Positions 22,403 through 33,479 of a stretch of 64,000 nt of DNA are shown in pieces (positions within the stretch are counted from its first letter, which is position 1; each line of letters begins with the position of its first letter). Under the pieces are notes generated by a model. That model had not been told where the DNA came from. It was given only the letters and a program-made list of their open reading frames with translations, and did not search any database. Source of the DNA: Costus lasius (lineage: Eukaryota; Streptophyta; Magnoliopsida; Zingiberales; Costaceae); contig CM050447.1 of NCBI GenBank assembly GCA_027563935.2, positions 78,787,461 through 78,851,460 on the forward strand, read 5' to 3'. A program made the position numbers and the translations under genes.

Positions 22403-22688
22403 GGTGAACCCCATGGGGTTCACCAGATTCTTCGCCAGGCTGCAGGGAACTCATAGAAAGAATCACGGTTGGGTGAACCCCATGGGGTTCACCATCCCAG
22501 TCGTCAGCCAGCAGAGGTCCAGAAAGCATCACGGCTAGGTGAACCCCACCGGGTTCACCAGTTTTCACTTTGGTCGAGATTTGTCCAGAGAGAAGCACGG
22601 GCGGGTGAACCCCACCGGGTTCACCGCGCTTCTATTCGTCCGAACTCACAGAGGGAATCACGGGCAGGTGAACCCGACGGAGTTCACC
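22403..22688. repeat. Five-unit 22-bp palindrome array in 5' LTR
   Basis: Unit starts are 22403, 22472, 22538, 22604 and 22667 (spacing 69, 66, 66, 63). The first two are perfect: GGTGAACCCCA followed by its exact reverse complement. The next two have CACC in the centre (GGTGAACCCCACC / GGGTTCACC), the fifth GACGGAG. Each is preceded by 'ATCACGG(C/G)' or similar, so the whole ~66-bp unit is repeated, with the palindrome its most conserved part. Confidence 0.92.
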
Positions 22689-22815
22689 CGTGATTCCAAC
22701 CCAGGCGTGAACGAGACCGAGTTTCACTCGGTTTTTCCATGATTTCTCACTCGTTTGGAGTCCAAATTTAGCAAGTGAGGTGTCTATGGAAAGCTCTTTC
22801 AGAGGCGAACAGATG

Positions 22816-22824
22816 GAATATAAA
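22816..22824 (+). promoter_or_regulatory. Putative LTR TATA box
   Basis: GGAATATAAAAGCCCC lies about 130 bases after the palindrome array in this LTR and again near 32032 in the other. By position it is the core promoter of the element; not tested. Confidence 0.5.
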
Positions 22825-23717
22825 AGCCCCAATTTTCATACCCTAACTATCGAGCATTCACTCAAAGAATCAGCGCGGGCGACAGAACACGGCGATAGAG
22901 GCGACTTTTGGAGATTTTCGGAGATTGAGACACACGATCATCACGATTTCTTCAGGATTCCTTCGGTTCATCGTCTCCTTCCCCTTAGCTTCGTTTTCTT
23001 ATACTTTTTATTTCATTAAAAGAGAGATTTTGAGCGTTTCAATGACGATTGTAGCGTAAACCCTATTTCGGGGCTTGGTGGAAACCCTTTGATGATTTTA
23101 ATTGCAAACTTTGTATCTATTTATGTTATTTGGTATGAATTGTGAGCATATTTTACTTTAACGTATTTATTTCGTGGTATTACCTTGGCCGAGTAATATC
23201 GCGTGTTAGCCGTTACGATTCATATCGAGAGAAGGATCGTCAGGGTTGAACCTCTGAGTAAAACTTGCGAGACCTCGACATGAGAGTGCTTGGTCTTCGC
23301 TCGAGGATTTCATAGTCTGCCATAGAACTCATTGGGTTCGTCTTAGAACGATCCATCGCGAGAGTAGGAGGTCAGTCTAAAATGAACACCGGGGTGTATC
23401 ACTCGAGAGAGGGCACCTTGTACCCTAGGGTTAGACTCCTTGTGCAAAACCAATAAACCAAATAACTAATATCTTTCTTATGCGATTAAGATTATCATCA
23501 TGATGGAAGCCATAGCCCTGAATTCTCTCTTATATCTTTTCTCTACCGAAGTAGTTACACTTGTTTATTTTCAATTTCCGTCTTCAAAAACCCATGTTTC
23601 GATTCGCCTAGCTATTAGGACTCGGACTTTCTAGTACTCAACCTTGTTCCCTGTGGGATTTGACATCTTTTATATTACTTTGACATATCCGTGCACTTGC
23701 GGAGCGTGCCAAGTTTT

Positions 23718-23735
23718 TGGCGCCATTGCCGAGGA
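23718..23735 (+). other. Primer binding site, tRNA-Asp type
   Basis: TGGCGCCATTGCCGAGGA, six bases after the LTR end, two or three mismatches from the intact version at 2515-2532. Confidence 0.7.
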
Positions 23736-23860
23736 GCAACGGTTGATATTAGATTAGGTAGACTAGGTATTAGATTAGATTTTTCTTACTGCACTGCTAT
23801 TTTCTTTTTCTTTTTATTTACTTGTTGTCTTAGAATTTTATAATTTTGACTGACCGTTTT

Positions 23861-25546
23861 ATGCGAAGAAGTTCTAGGGCAGGTACATTCTTTGACATTG
23901 ATCCAAAGATCAAGCGCACCTTCTAGACAAGAAGGAAGCAAAATCAAATTCTGAAGAAAGAAATCATGAACCATCTAGGAGAAGACAATCAGATGGAACA
24001 CATTCAACTTGAAGTGAACAATGACCGAGTACAACAACCAATGGGCAACAACTATAACAACAACAGAACATTGAAGGATTATTCCGCTCCCTACGCACAT
24101 GGTTTTCAATCTGGAATTGCTAGGCTTGCTGTTGAGGCCAATAACTTCGAAATAAAACCTGCTCTTCTTTCTATGGTGCAACAAAACCAATTTGGTGGTT
24201 CTCCTCTTGAGGACCCCAACATGCACCTCTCTATTTTTCTTGAATATTGTGACATGTTGAAAATTAATGGAGTGTCTACTGATGCTATCAGGTTGCGACT
24301 ATTCCCCTTCTCTCTGAGGGATAGGGCGAGAGCTTGGCTGCACACACTACCTGTTGCTTCGATAAGAACATGGGCAGAGCTTTCTCAAGCCTTTCTCTCC
24401 AAGTACTTCCCTCCATCAAAGACAATCCAATTGCAAAATCAGATAACGAGCTTCATGCAAAAGGATGGAGAGTCTCTATATGAAGCTTGGGAGAGGTTTA
24501 AGGAGCTCCAAAGGATGTGTCCACATCACGGTGTTGAGACTTGGGTTTTGATCCAAACGTTCTACAGCGGTTTGGATTACAACACGAGGCTTACAGTGGA
24601 CGCTGCAGCAGGAGGTGCTTTGATGAATAGGAGAGTGGAAGATGCAATGAACCTTCTCGAGGATATGGCGATTAACCATCACCAATGGACATCTAAGAGA
24701 GGTACTTCTACCAAAAAGTCAGGTAAGTATGACCTTGACTCTCTTACAACACTCACGGCTAAGGTTGATAATCTGACTAGAAAGCTTGATTCTTGGTCTG
24801 TTAATTCTATGGATATTAACGCTATTTCTTGTGAGGTCTGTGGAATTGTAGGTCATGTAGGGGCAGATTGCCAGGTAGGAGATGGACAGATGACTGCAGC
24901 TCATCCTGAGCAGTTGAATGCAATTAGAAACTTTAACCAGAATAATAACCCTTATTCCAACTACTACAATCCAAGATGGCGCAACCATCCAAATTTCTCT
25001 TACCGGACAACTCAGCCGATTCAGCCTGGACAAGTTCCACCACAGCAAACCCAGCCCCCACAAGGAAATTTTAGGCAACCCCAACAGAACAATTTCAGAC
25101 TACCAGGATTCCAGGCCAGAAACTACAATGCACCGCCACCACAACCACAACAGCCAAGACCCAACAATGATTCAAATCTGAGCAAGCAACTTGAAGGACT
25201 TACTGACATGATGAAGATGATGATGACGAGGATGGATTCCCTAGAAACACACAATAAAATGCTAGAAAGTCAGCTAGCCCAGCAAGCTAGTTCATTATCG
25301 AGAGTACCAGGGAAGCTACCATCCCAGCCAGAAGTAAACCCGAGGGAGCAGTGCAATGCAATCTCCACTCGGAGAGGTAAGCAATTGGAAGACCCGAAGA
25401 TGCTGACAGATGACAGGATAGAAGAGACAATACCAGAACCTGTGGAACCGCATACTGATGTGACACCGGCGGCACCTGAGCCAGTTGAGGAGGAGCGGCC
25501 CTATGTGGGACCGCCAGCATATAAGCCACCGATTCCTTTTCCATAG
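23861..25546 (+). pseudogene. Athila-type gag with in-frame TAG stops
   Basis: The reading frame starts at ATG 23861 (MRRSSRAGTFFDID), meets TAG at 23924, and reopens in the same frame at ATG 23966 for 526 codons. Capsid-type retrotransposon gag domain lies at about residues 60-240 of that piece (RLRLFPFSLRDRARAWL, WERFKELQRMCPHHG). The zinc knuckle CEVCGIVGHVGADC (C-x2-C-x4-H-x4-C) is near residue 290. A Gln/Pro/Asn-rich linker and a coiled coil (MLESQLAQQA) follow. The stop at 25544 is TAG, again followed in frame by protease. Gag and pol were presumably one polyprotein. Gag forms the particle that packages the RNA. Confidence 0.88.
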
Positions 25547-27826
25547 AGGCTTGTCAAGGCTAAATTGGACAAGCAGTTTGGTAAGTTTTTAGAGGTTTTA
25601 AAGAAACTTTATATTAACATCTCTTTCGTTGATGCTCTTTCGCAGATGCCGACTTATGCGAAATTCCTGAAAGATATCTTATTAAACAAGAGGAAGCTAG
25701 AAGATCAAGGGACCGTTGCACTTACTGAGGAGTGCAGCGCCATCATCCAGAATAAGCTCCCTCAGAAGCTGAAGGACCCAGGCAGTTTTTCCATACCCTG
25801 CCAGATTGGGGAGATGTCTTTTCAGAGAGCTTTATGCGATCTAGGAGCAAGCGTTAGCCTCATGCCACTATCACTATGTAAAAGACTAGACTTAGGGGAC
25901 TTGCAACCAACTAATATTTCCATACAACTTGCAGACAGATCTGTACGCCACCCAGTTGGTATTTTAGAGGACGTACCTATTAAAGTAGGAGATTATTTTA
26001 TTCCTGCTGATTTTATTGTCTTAGAAATTGATGAAGATGACAGGCTTCCTATCATACTAGGGAGACCTTTTCTTGCTACTGCAGGGGCTATCATGGATGT
26101 CAAGAATGGGAAACTGTCTTTGAACATCTGTGGCAACGTTATTCAATTTGATTTAACTGACACTCTGAAAAAACCTTCTCTTGCAGGTACATGTTGCAGC
26201 ATTGACATTGTGGAGAAAGCTACATAGGATGTTGGGCCGCCTAGGAGAGAAGTGGATCCTCTGGAACTCACCTTAACAAACTCTGTTGATAAAGATGGCG
26301 ATGGGGAGGCAAACGAGTACGTTGTGTTGTTGGAAAGCGATGTAAGCCCTGTTGGAGAGATAGAAGAAAATCAGAAGAATCAAGGGCATCAGAGAATTGA
26401 ACTCAAGAGTTTGCCCAACACTTTGCGATATGAATTCTTGGGGGAATACTCCACATACCCTGTGATTGTCAGTGCAGCATTGGACATGGAGCAAACCAAG
26501 TTGTTGCTCAATGAACTTCGCCTCCATAGGAAGGTAATGGGTTACTCATTAGATGACATAAAGGGGATTAACCCTTCTGTTTGCATGCACAGGATCCTAT
26601 TGGAAGACAACTGCAAACCTTTCGTGGAGTTCTAGTGCCGACTAAACCTGCATCTAAAGGATGTAGTGAAGAAAGAAGTGCTCAAGCTATTAGACGCCGG
26701 AGTTATTTATCCAATCTCAGACAGCTCTTGGGTGAGTCCCGTACACGTTGTACCCAAGAAGGGCGGCGTCATAGTGATAAAGACCGAGGCAAATGAGCTG
26801 ATACCTACACGCATGGTCACGGGACATAGAATGTGCATAGATTACAGGAAGTTGAATTCGGCCACACGAAAGGATCATTTCCCTCTTCCATTTATAGATC
26901 AGATGTTAGATAGATTGGCGCATAATTCTTATTTTTGCTTTTTGGATGGCTTTTCAGGTTTCTTCCAGATCCCCATCCACCCGAATGACCAGGAGAAAAT
27001 AACTTTTACATGTCCCTACGGCACATATGCGTATCGAAGTATGCTCTTTGGCCTCTGCAACGCCCCCGCGACCTTTCAGCGAGCAATGATGGCCATATTT
27101 TCTGATTTTAACGAAGAATTCATGGATATATTTATGGACGATTTTTCTATATATGGTTCTTCATTCCATCATTGCTTGTCTCATTTATCTAAGGTTTTGC
27201 AGAGGTGCGAAGAGGTGAACCTAGTCTTGAACTGGGAAAAGTGCCACTTCATGGTCAAGGAAGGCATTGTCCTTGGGCACCTAGTATCTGAACGAGGGAT
27301 AGAGGTGAACAGAGCAAAGATTGAAGTCATTGAATATCTCAAGCCGCCTACATCAGTGAAGGGGATTAGGAGCTTTTTTGGACACGCCGGCTTCTACAGA
27401 AGATTTATTAAAGATTTTTCTAAGATAGCTCGCCCCTTAACTAATCTGCTTGCTAAAGATGCTATGTTTTGCTTTGACAGGGACTGCGAGGAAGCCTTCT
27501 CGAAACTCAAGGATGCATTAATCTCTGCTCCAATAATTCAACCCCCAAATTGGTCACTACCTTTTGAGTTGATGTGTGATGCTAGCGACCAAGCTATTGG
27601 GGCGGTCTTAGGACAGAGGAAGGATAAGAAGCTTCATGCTATCTATTATGCCAGTCGCACACTTGACGACACTCAGATAAGTTATGCAACTACGGAGAAG
27701 GAGCTGCTAGCAATTGTCTTTGCTTTCGATAAGTTTCGCATGAGAATTTTTCCAGATTTTTCCAGGATTTTTCTGACCGAACAGTGTAAATCACGGCCTG
27801 GTGAACACCACGGGGTTCACCCGTGA
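25547..27826 (+). pseudogene. Athila-type pol: protease, reverse transcriptase, truncated RNase H; integrase missing
   Basis: Same frame as gag, with TAG stops at 25544, 26225 and 26633. Protease: CDLGASVSLMPLSLC with the D-L-G-A active-site variant, then IILGRPFLAT. Reverse transcriptase: YPISDSSWVSPVHVVPKKGG, MCIDYRKLNSATRKDHFPLP, LDGFSGFFQIP, YRSMLFGLCNAPATFQ, and FMDDFSIYG as the catalytic YxDD variant. RNase H begins (FELMCDASDQAIGAVLGQ, YATTEKELLAIVFAFDKFR) and stops near 27740. After that the frame reads into the palindrome array until a stop at 27824. The rest of RNase H and all of integrase are deleted, so the copy depends on others. Confidence 0.88.
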
Positions 27827-28098
27827 AGTGCACTGTACATAGGCGCCCAGACTTTGTGACCAGTGAGTTTCACTGTTTGGTGAACCCCATGGGGTTCACC
27901 AGAATTTCTACACGCGCAGAGACACACCAGTGAGCTTCACAGGTAGGTGAACCCCACGGGGTTCACCATCTTTCAGAACGCCAGAAATCTCCCAGTAAAC
28001 TTCACGGGTCGGTGAACCCAGCGGGTTCACTCGTGCTTCTGTTGCATCCACCCGAACTCAGTAAACTTCATAGGCTGGTGAACCCGGGCGGGTTCACC
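27800..28098. repeat. Internal five-unit palindrome array, same motif as in the LTRs
   Basis: Unit starts are 27800, 27879, 27946, 28011 and 28077 (spacing 79, 67, 65, 66). The second is the perfect palindrome (GGTGAACCCCA plus its reverse complement), and the third differs by one base. The spacer sequences ('gtgAgtTTCAC', 'cAGTAAACTTCA') differ from those in the LTRs, so this is not a simple copy of the LTR array. It lies between the pol deletion and the env-like ORF. Confidence 0.9.
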
Positions 28099-28554
28099 AG
28101 AATTTTGAGTCGTGCTCAGCCGAGTTAGGGCATCGCACGCGTAAGGTTTCCGGCCCCCTCCAATCTCGGTGAAATCAAGTCGATTGCACCTCTCTCTGAT
28201 CTGCTCAAAACACAAAGAAGATCCTCAGGGCTTCGATCCAGATTTCCCTTTTCTGGTATCTTCTCTAAGCAAGTCACGATCTCAGTTTTTACGCATTCGC
28301 TGTTCTTCGAGTTTTTCAGCCGAACGCCGCCGCCTTTCCGATTTTGACGCCGCCGACCTGATCACGCTGCCTTCTCTACTTCCTAGCACTTGAAGAAGAT
28401 CTCTAAGGGTTTGATCCAATTTTTCCCTTTTTCTGACGGATCTTTGCTTCGAGCGATTAAGGATTTCGGTTTTCGCCTATCCGCCACCTGCTCACGTTTC
28501 CTCACGCCACCGGCCAGATCTTCTTCCCAACTGATCTTGATCTATTTCAGCACC
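28099..28554 (+). promoter_or_regulatory. Leader region of the env-like ORF, with a 177-bp internal duplication
   Basis: 'AAGAAGATC.....GG.TT(C/T)GATCCA..TTTcCCTTTTtCTG' occurs at about 28215 and again at about 28391, as do 'CG.TTC..TTTTC' blocks. There is no LTR homology beyond the palindrome array. It looks like a 5' leader for the third ORF; a promoter here is an inference from position only. Confidence 0.4.
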
Positions 28555-30075
28555 ATGCCTCCACGAACAAAAGTAATGGCTGCGAAGAGGACTTCACGCC
28601 CTCAACAGGCGCTGTCCGATTCATCCGGCACCGACGATGAGGAGTATGAGCCTACGCCTACACCTCCATCTCGCCGACCATCTTCGACGGTGACTCCAGG
28701 CTCTTCGTCCTCTCGCCATGGGCGCACTCCCTCCAGCCGATCATAGCCATATGCCTCTCCCCCGAACGAGTTCGGGATCGTCTTCCGCGACGCCGACCAG
28801 GAGCAACGCTACCAGATATTGCGTCAGCGTCGAGTCCTAAACACGAGATACCTTGATAGGGGGACATTGCAGATGCTGGGGATGTTGGACGATGTTGACA
28901 TGATGTATTCTGCAGTAGGTTTGGAGCAGTTCCAGCGATTATTTTCTCCTACGTATGTTGGCGTGACATTGGAATTTTTGAGCTCTTTAGAAGTGAAAGC
29001 TGACCCTATTCTTGAAGACGATCCAGGGAGTTTGACATTTTGACTCGGTAATATTAAGCACACTCTTACTCTATCGCAGTTTCGTAGCATATATGGTTTT
29101 CTGGAGCCTTGTGTTCGCAGGGTCCCCACTGAGTTTAGTGAGCAGGGCTTTTGGGGCGCGATTACCAACGAGCACATCTATTCCGCTCGTGTGGCCCGTG
29201 CGTCTAGCCTATGCAACCCTGTGATAAAATATGTCCACCGCGTGTTGGCCCACACCTTATTTGGCCGCGGTGAGAGTGATGGTATGGTGCGGCAGACCGA
29301 GCTATTCTATTTGTGGTGTATGCTTCACAGTTTTCGAGTGGACTCTGGGTTTTATTTGGCAAAGCAGTTCAGCCGCATCGCCCGCTCTCTAAAAGGGGCA
29401 ATAGTGATTGGCGGCTTGATCACACCTCTGGCAGTTTCCCTGGTCATTATCCCATACGGCACACTGGAAGCTATTGGCAGCAACAGGCTCGACCTCGAGT
29501 CATGTGTTGCTATGAAGCTCATTGTTCATAGGGGAGATTCATACTGCATGACGTTTAAAGGAAGCCAGTTTTGCCTGCCATTACCGAACCCAGAGCGCAC
29601 GACAGTCAGAGTTTGAGGAAACTGGCGCATTCAGCCAGTTGAGGACGCACAGCCAAATCCAGTCGACACCGCACCACCAGCTCCAGGCGCCTTCTCTTTT
29701 GGTGGCACCTCCTCTCACAATTCTATGATATCTGTGTTGCAGGAAATTAGGGAGGAGCAGCTCCATCAAAGGGAGGTGATCGATCACATGGACACCACTA
29801 TCTCTCACATGCAGCAGGACTACACCACTCGATGGGAATCAAATGAAGCTGGTATGCAATGCCAGCACAAAATGCTGAGCTCCATTTGGGGAAAGCTATC
29901 CGCCATGGATGAGCACCTCACCTTTGCCTCTGAAGAGCACAGGGCTCAGATGGACATCTCCTCCGACAGCGTTTTCCCTTTAGATGAGGAGGTTGAGCCG
30001 GATTATAGTGCGCGTGGGAAGAAGAAGAGCTCGAGCTCGAGAGCTTCTGGCTCTCGCTTGCGCAAAAAGAAGTAG
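28555..30075 (+). pseudogene. Athila env-like third ORF with three in-frame stops
   Basis: A single frame from ATG 28555 (MPPRTKVMAAKRTSRPQQ) to TAG at 30073, interrupted by TAG at 28744, TGA at 29041 and TGA at 29614; no shift of frame. The N-terminus is Ser/Pro-rich. The central part (FGIVFRDADQEQRYQIL, IKYVHRVLAHTLFGRGES) is the domain found in the third ORF of Athila elements and plant 'transposon protein' families. A hydrophobic stretch follows near 29400-29480. The C-terminus has a coiled coil (VLQEIREEQLHQREVIDHMD) and a Lys/Ser-rich tail. Function is unproven in plants; the envelope label rests on position only. Confidence 0.75.
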
Positions 30076-30818
30076 CTGCCCCCGGATATCTATTTCAGCA
30101 CCCACTTCTTTCACATCATGGTATTGCATAGAGGACTATGCAAACTTTTAGAGTGGGTGACCTTTCTTTACTCCGGTCTCTGCTTTTCCTTTCTTTATGT
30201 GGTTGTGATTTGTTGTGATGTTGGGAATTGATACTTTTCATTTTGAGATGGTTGGATATTATGTGGCATTGTATCTTATATGTCATTATATTCGTGGGCC
30301 TGCCATTATATTCGTGGGCCTGGTCCACATCCTCAGGCCCCACTCTATGACAGTTATGTATGACACTTTGCACTTTACTTTCATGCTTATATCAGTACTT
30401 TACTATGATGATTGTGATTTCATGTTGTGAAAATCTTGAATGATGTTATGATGCTTATTATTCATGAATTCATGTGTCTATTATGAGACTTGTCCTATGA
30501 AAACTATTTCAAAATTTTGAGTTGAGTGCATGATTGGTTGGGAATGATCAAAGAATTAAGTCGGAGTATACCTCCTTGTTAGAAATACTGTTTGATCATA
30601 TTTGTATGTTCTATGATTTAGAAATTTTATGATTTGGACTGCTTTTAAGTTGTTCATTAGTGGGTCAAACATTTCTATGATTGTTTAATCAACTCGAGCT
30701 TGCAACTTATATGAGAATCATATTGAGTTATATATTCACTTAGTTATTCCTTGATTTCCCTTCTATTGTTAGGGAGACACTACATGTGTTCAAAAAGGAT
30801 GTGTTATCAACTGCTGGC

Positions 30819-30849
<31 letters not shown>

Positions 30850-31354
30850 TTCTCAACCTTAGATTCCTCTACTTGGCACTGCGAAAAATTGGCAGTGGTA
30901 CCGAAGGACATGAGTTGAAATCTAAGGGATGTGAAGTTGAAAACAATAAAATGACTCCTCTACTTGGCATTGCGAAAAATTGGCAATGATACATAAGGTT
31001 ATGAGTTGAAGTCTACTGCAATAATCAGTGTATCATACCTTGATGAAACATTTGAGTTAACTCCAACGATTTGACTAGGAAGGATTGGAATCGCATGAGT
31101 GTTTTATGTAAGCTTGATTGAATCCTATGTTTGCTGCTTACTAGGTTATTTGACATCTAGTATTGTGGGATCAAACTGTTGAACACTTGAGGCAACCATT
31201 TACTTAATTTCTCCTGATTAGATATTGGATTGCTATTAAATGTTTTTCTAACTTGGATGTATATCTTGACACGAAAGATTACTCTTATACCAAGCATGTA
31301 TTTCATCTTATTTTATTGCTTGAGGACAAACAAAGATTTAAGTCTGGAGTATTT
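30076..31354 (+). other. 3' non-coding interior of the Athila-type element
   Basis: No ORF of note. It has (AT)n at 30821-30850 and a 91-bp-offset duplication (30866 and 30957, 'CCTCTACTTGGCA(C/T)TGCGAAAAATTGGCA'). It ends with the purine-rich tract at 31339-31354 (TTAAGTCTGGAGTATT) directly before the 3' LTR. Confidence 0.7.
31339..31354 (+). other. Polypurine tract
   Basis: TTAAGTCTGGAGTATT abuts the 3' LTR at 31355 and corresponds to the tract of the minus-strand relative at 19063. It is somewhat degenerate for a primer of plus-strand synthesis. Confidence 0.6.
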
Positions 31355-32928
31355 TGATGCATTGCATTTTGGTAGTGTTTTTCTGTTGTATTTCATGTCA
31401 AATCTAGGCTTATTTCAATACTTTTATACTCATTATAGCCTTATTTCTTTCATATCTTCGGAATCTTCACTTTTTGGTACTTTTATGTAATTTTAGGTAA
31501 AAACACCCTTTTTTGACATATTTTAAAGATTCTGAGGCCATGGGACGATTTCTCGTGTGAAGACGAAGTCACACGTCAAATTTGGGCTTAAACAGAGTTA
31601 GCCTCAGAAATACGGCCAGGTGAACCCCATGGGGTTCACCAGATTCTTCGCCAGACTGCAGGGAACTCACAGAGAGAATCACGGCCGGGTGAACCTCATG
31701 GGGTTCACCATCCCGGTCGTCAGCCAGCAGAGGTCCAGAAAGCATCACGGCCAGGTGAACCCCACCGGGTTCACCGGTTTTCACTTTGGTCGAGATCTGT
31801 CCAGAGAGAAGCACGAGCGGGTGAACCCCACCGGGTTCACCGCGCTTCTATTCGTCCGAACTCACAGAGGGAATCACGGGTAGGTGAACCCGGCGGGGTT
31901 CACCCGTGATTCCAACCCAGGCGCAAACGAGACCGAGTTTCACTCGGTTTTTCCATGATTTCTCACTCATTTGGAGTCCAAATTTAGCAAGTGATGTGTC
32001 TATGGAAAGCTCTTTTAGAGGCAAACAGATGGAATATAAAAGCCCCAATTTTCATGCCCTAACTATCGAGCATTCACGTGAAGAAGCGGCGTGGGCGGAA
32101 GAACACGGCGACAGAGGCAACTTTTGGAGATTTTCGGAGATTGAGACACACGATCATCATGATTTCTTCAGGATTCCTTCTGTTCATCGTCTCCTTCCCC
32201 TTAGCTTCATTTTCTTATACTTTTCATTTCATGAAAAGAGTGATTTTGAGCGTTTCAATGACAATTGTAGCGTAAACCCTATTTCAGGGCTTGGTGGAAA
32301 CCCTTTGATGATTTAAATTGCAAACTTTGTATCTATTTATGTTATTTGGTATGAATTGTGAGCATATTTTACTTTGACGTATTTATTTCGTGGTATTACC
32401 TTGGCCGAGTAATATCGCGTGTTAGCCGTTACGATTCATATCGAGAGAAGGATCGTAAGGGTCGAACCTCAGAGTAAAACTTGCGAGACCTCGACACGAG
32501 AGTGCTTGGTCTTCGCTCGAGGATTTCATAGTTTGCCATAGAACTCATTGGGTTCGTCTTAGAACGATCCACTGCGAGAGTAGGAGGTCGGTCTAAAACG
32601 AACACTGGGGTGTATCACTCGAGAGAGGGCACCTTGTACCCTAGGGTTAGACTCCTTGTGCAAAACCAATAAACCAAATAACTAATATCTTTCTTGTGCG
32701 ATTAAGATTATCATCGTGGTGGAAGCCGTAGCCCTGAATTCTCTCTTATATTTTTTTCTCTACCGAAGTAGTTACACTTGTTTGTTTTTGATTTCCGTCT
32801 TCAAAAACCCACGTTTTTATTCGCCTAGCTATTAAGACTCGGACTTTCTAGTACTCAACCTTGTTCCCTGTGGGATTTGACATCTTTTATATTACTTCGA
32901 CATATCCGTGCACTTGCGGAGCGTGCCA
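31355..32928 (+). repeat. 3' LTR of the Athila-type element
   Basis: Same ends and length as the 5' LTR. The palindrome array has units at 31619, 31688, 31754, 31820 and 31883, the same spacing as in the other LTR. Scattered substitutions distinguish the two, many of them C/T or G/A. It is followed by TSD CAAAT. Confidence 0.92.
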
Positions 32929-32933
32929 CAAAT

Positions 32934-33479
32934 ACACGTCAACCCAGAAAGAAAAATATGCATCATCCTCGATGCAGAAAATAGAACAAGTCAAAAAGAA
33001 GAGAAACTCACAAAATCAGTAAATCAATCAAATTCAAGGTTAGTGGCGAAAAAAAAAAGCTAGCGAAGATCAAAAGAGGAAGCGTGGCTGGATGTTGGTT
33101 CAACACAGAGTGAGGTCAAAGGGAGAGTTGACCACTAGAGGATGGATCTAGATGCAAGCAGCTAGGGTTTACGGGTGAGGTCATGAACCCTAGCCAAGCT
33201 AGTGAAGTTAAATCTTTGTATCAGCTGACACTCACAGCCCATGAATAGATTCATGGCTGCGCTTATAAGTATTTCATTGATAACAAGTCTTCCTTTCAAA
33301 TCGCACTTCACGACTAGGGATGGCAATAAATCCCATCCCCGACCCAGCCCAGCCCGGCCTGACCCAAAGTCAATGGGGGAAAACCCAAGTTGATTGGGTT
33401 TGGGGTTGGGTTCAGGGACTGGGTAAGATCGGGTCGAGGTTGGGTATGAGATTTGAGATACCCGCCCCGACCAGTGAAA
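32934..33479. other. Right flank of the Athila-type insertion; old repeat sequence
   Basis: Continues the sequence broken at 22137. A hairpin-like unit (CACAGCCCATGAATAGATTCATGGCTGCG) at 33234-33262, cut here only by its length, resembles the array in the 17687-19062 LTR. The 33315-33475 stretch is rich in GACCC/GGGTT blocks of the kind found in some plant hAT elements, but I could not find matching ends. Confidence 0.35.

Larger units (their letters stand above)
22138..23711 (+). repeat. 5' LTR of the Athila-type element
   Basis: Paired with 31355-32928 at a constant offset of 9217 bases at both ends. U3 contains a five-unit palindrome array (22403-22688). TATAAAAG at about 22820 is a likely TATA box for the element's transcript, with the leader following it. 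U5 carries the 'cgagacctcgaca(t/c)gagagtgcttgg' and 'GTGCACTTGCGGAGCGTGCCA' blocks. Confidence 0.92.
22138..32928 (+). mobile_element. Nearly complete Athila-type Ty3/Gypsy retrotransposon with env-like ORF, integrase deleted
   Basis: Two 1574-bp LTRs (22138-23711, 31355-32928) in the same orientation, each TGATGCATTG...GCGTGCCA, flanked by TSD CAAAT (22133-22137 and 32929-32933). The interior runs primer site, gag, protease, reverse transcriptase, start of RNase H, then a junction at about 27745, a palindrome array, an env-like third ORF and the polypurine tract. Integrase and the RNase H C-terminus are missing, so it cannot move by itself. Equal LTR lengths and few differences suggest recent insertion. 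No frameshift is evident; in-frame stops are all TAG or TGA. Confidence 0.9.

Noticed and set aside
22403..22688. Regular 22-bp palindromic repeats with ~44-bp spacers resemble a CRISPR array
   Set aside because: The spacing units are themselves related to one another, the array is duplicated in both LTRs of a retrotransposon, and the genome is a plant's with intron-bearing genes.
22353..22832. Overlapping ORFs on both strands with repeated GEPHGVH-like peptides
   Set aside because: A palindrome reads the same on both strands, so the mirrored peptides are a by-product of the repeat, not proteins; the same holds at 31569-32048 and 5736-6097.
30866..31020. Duplicated 'GGCA..GCGAAAAATTGGCA' block as a tRNA or SINE
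   Set aside because: No cloverleaf or full A/B box could be drawn.
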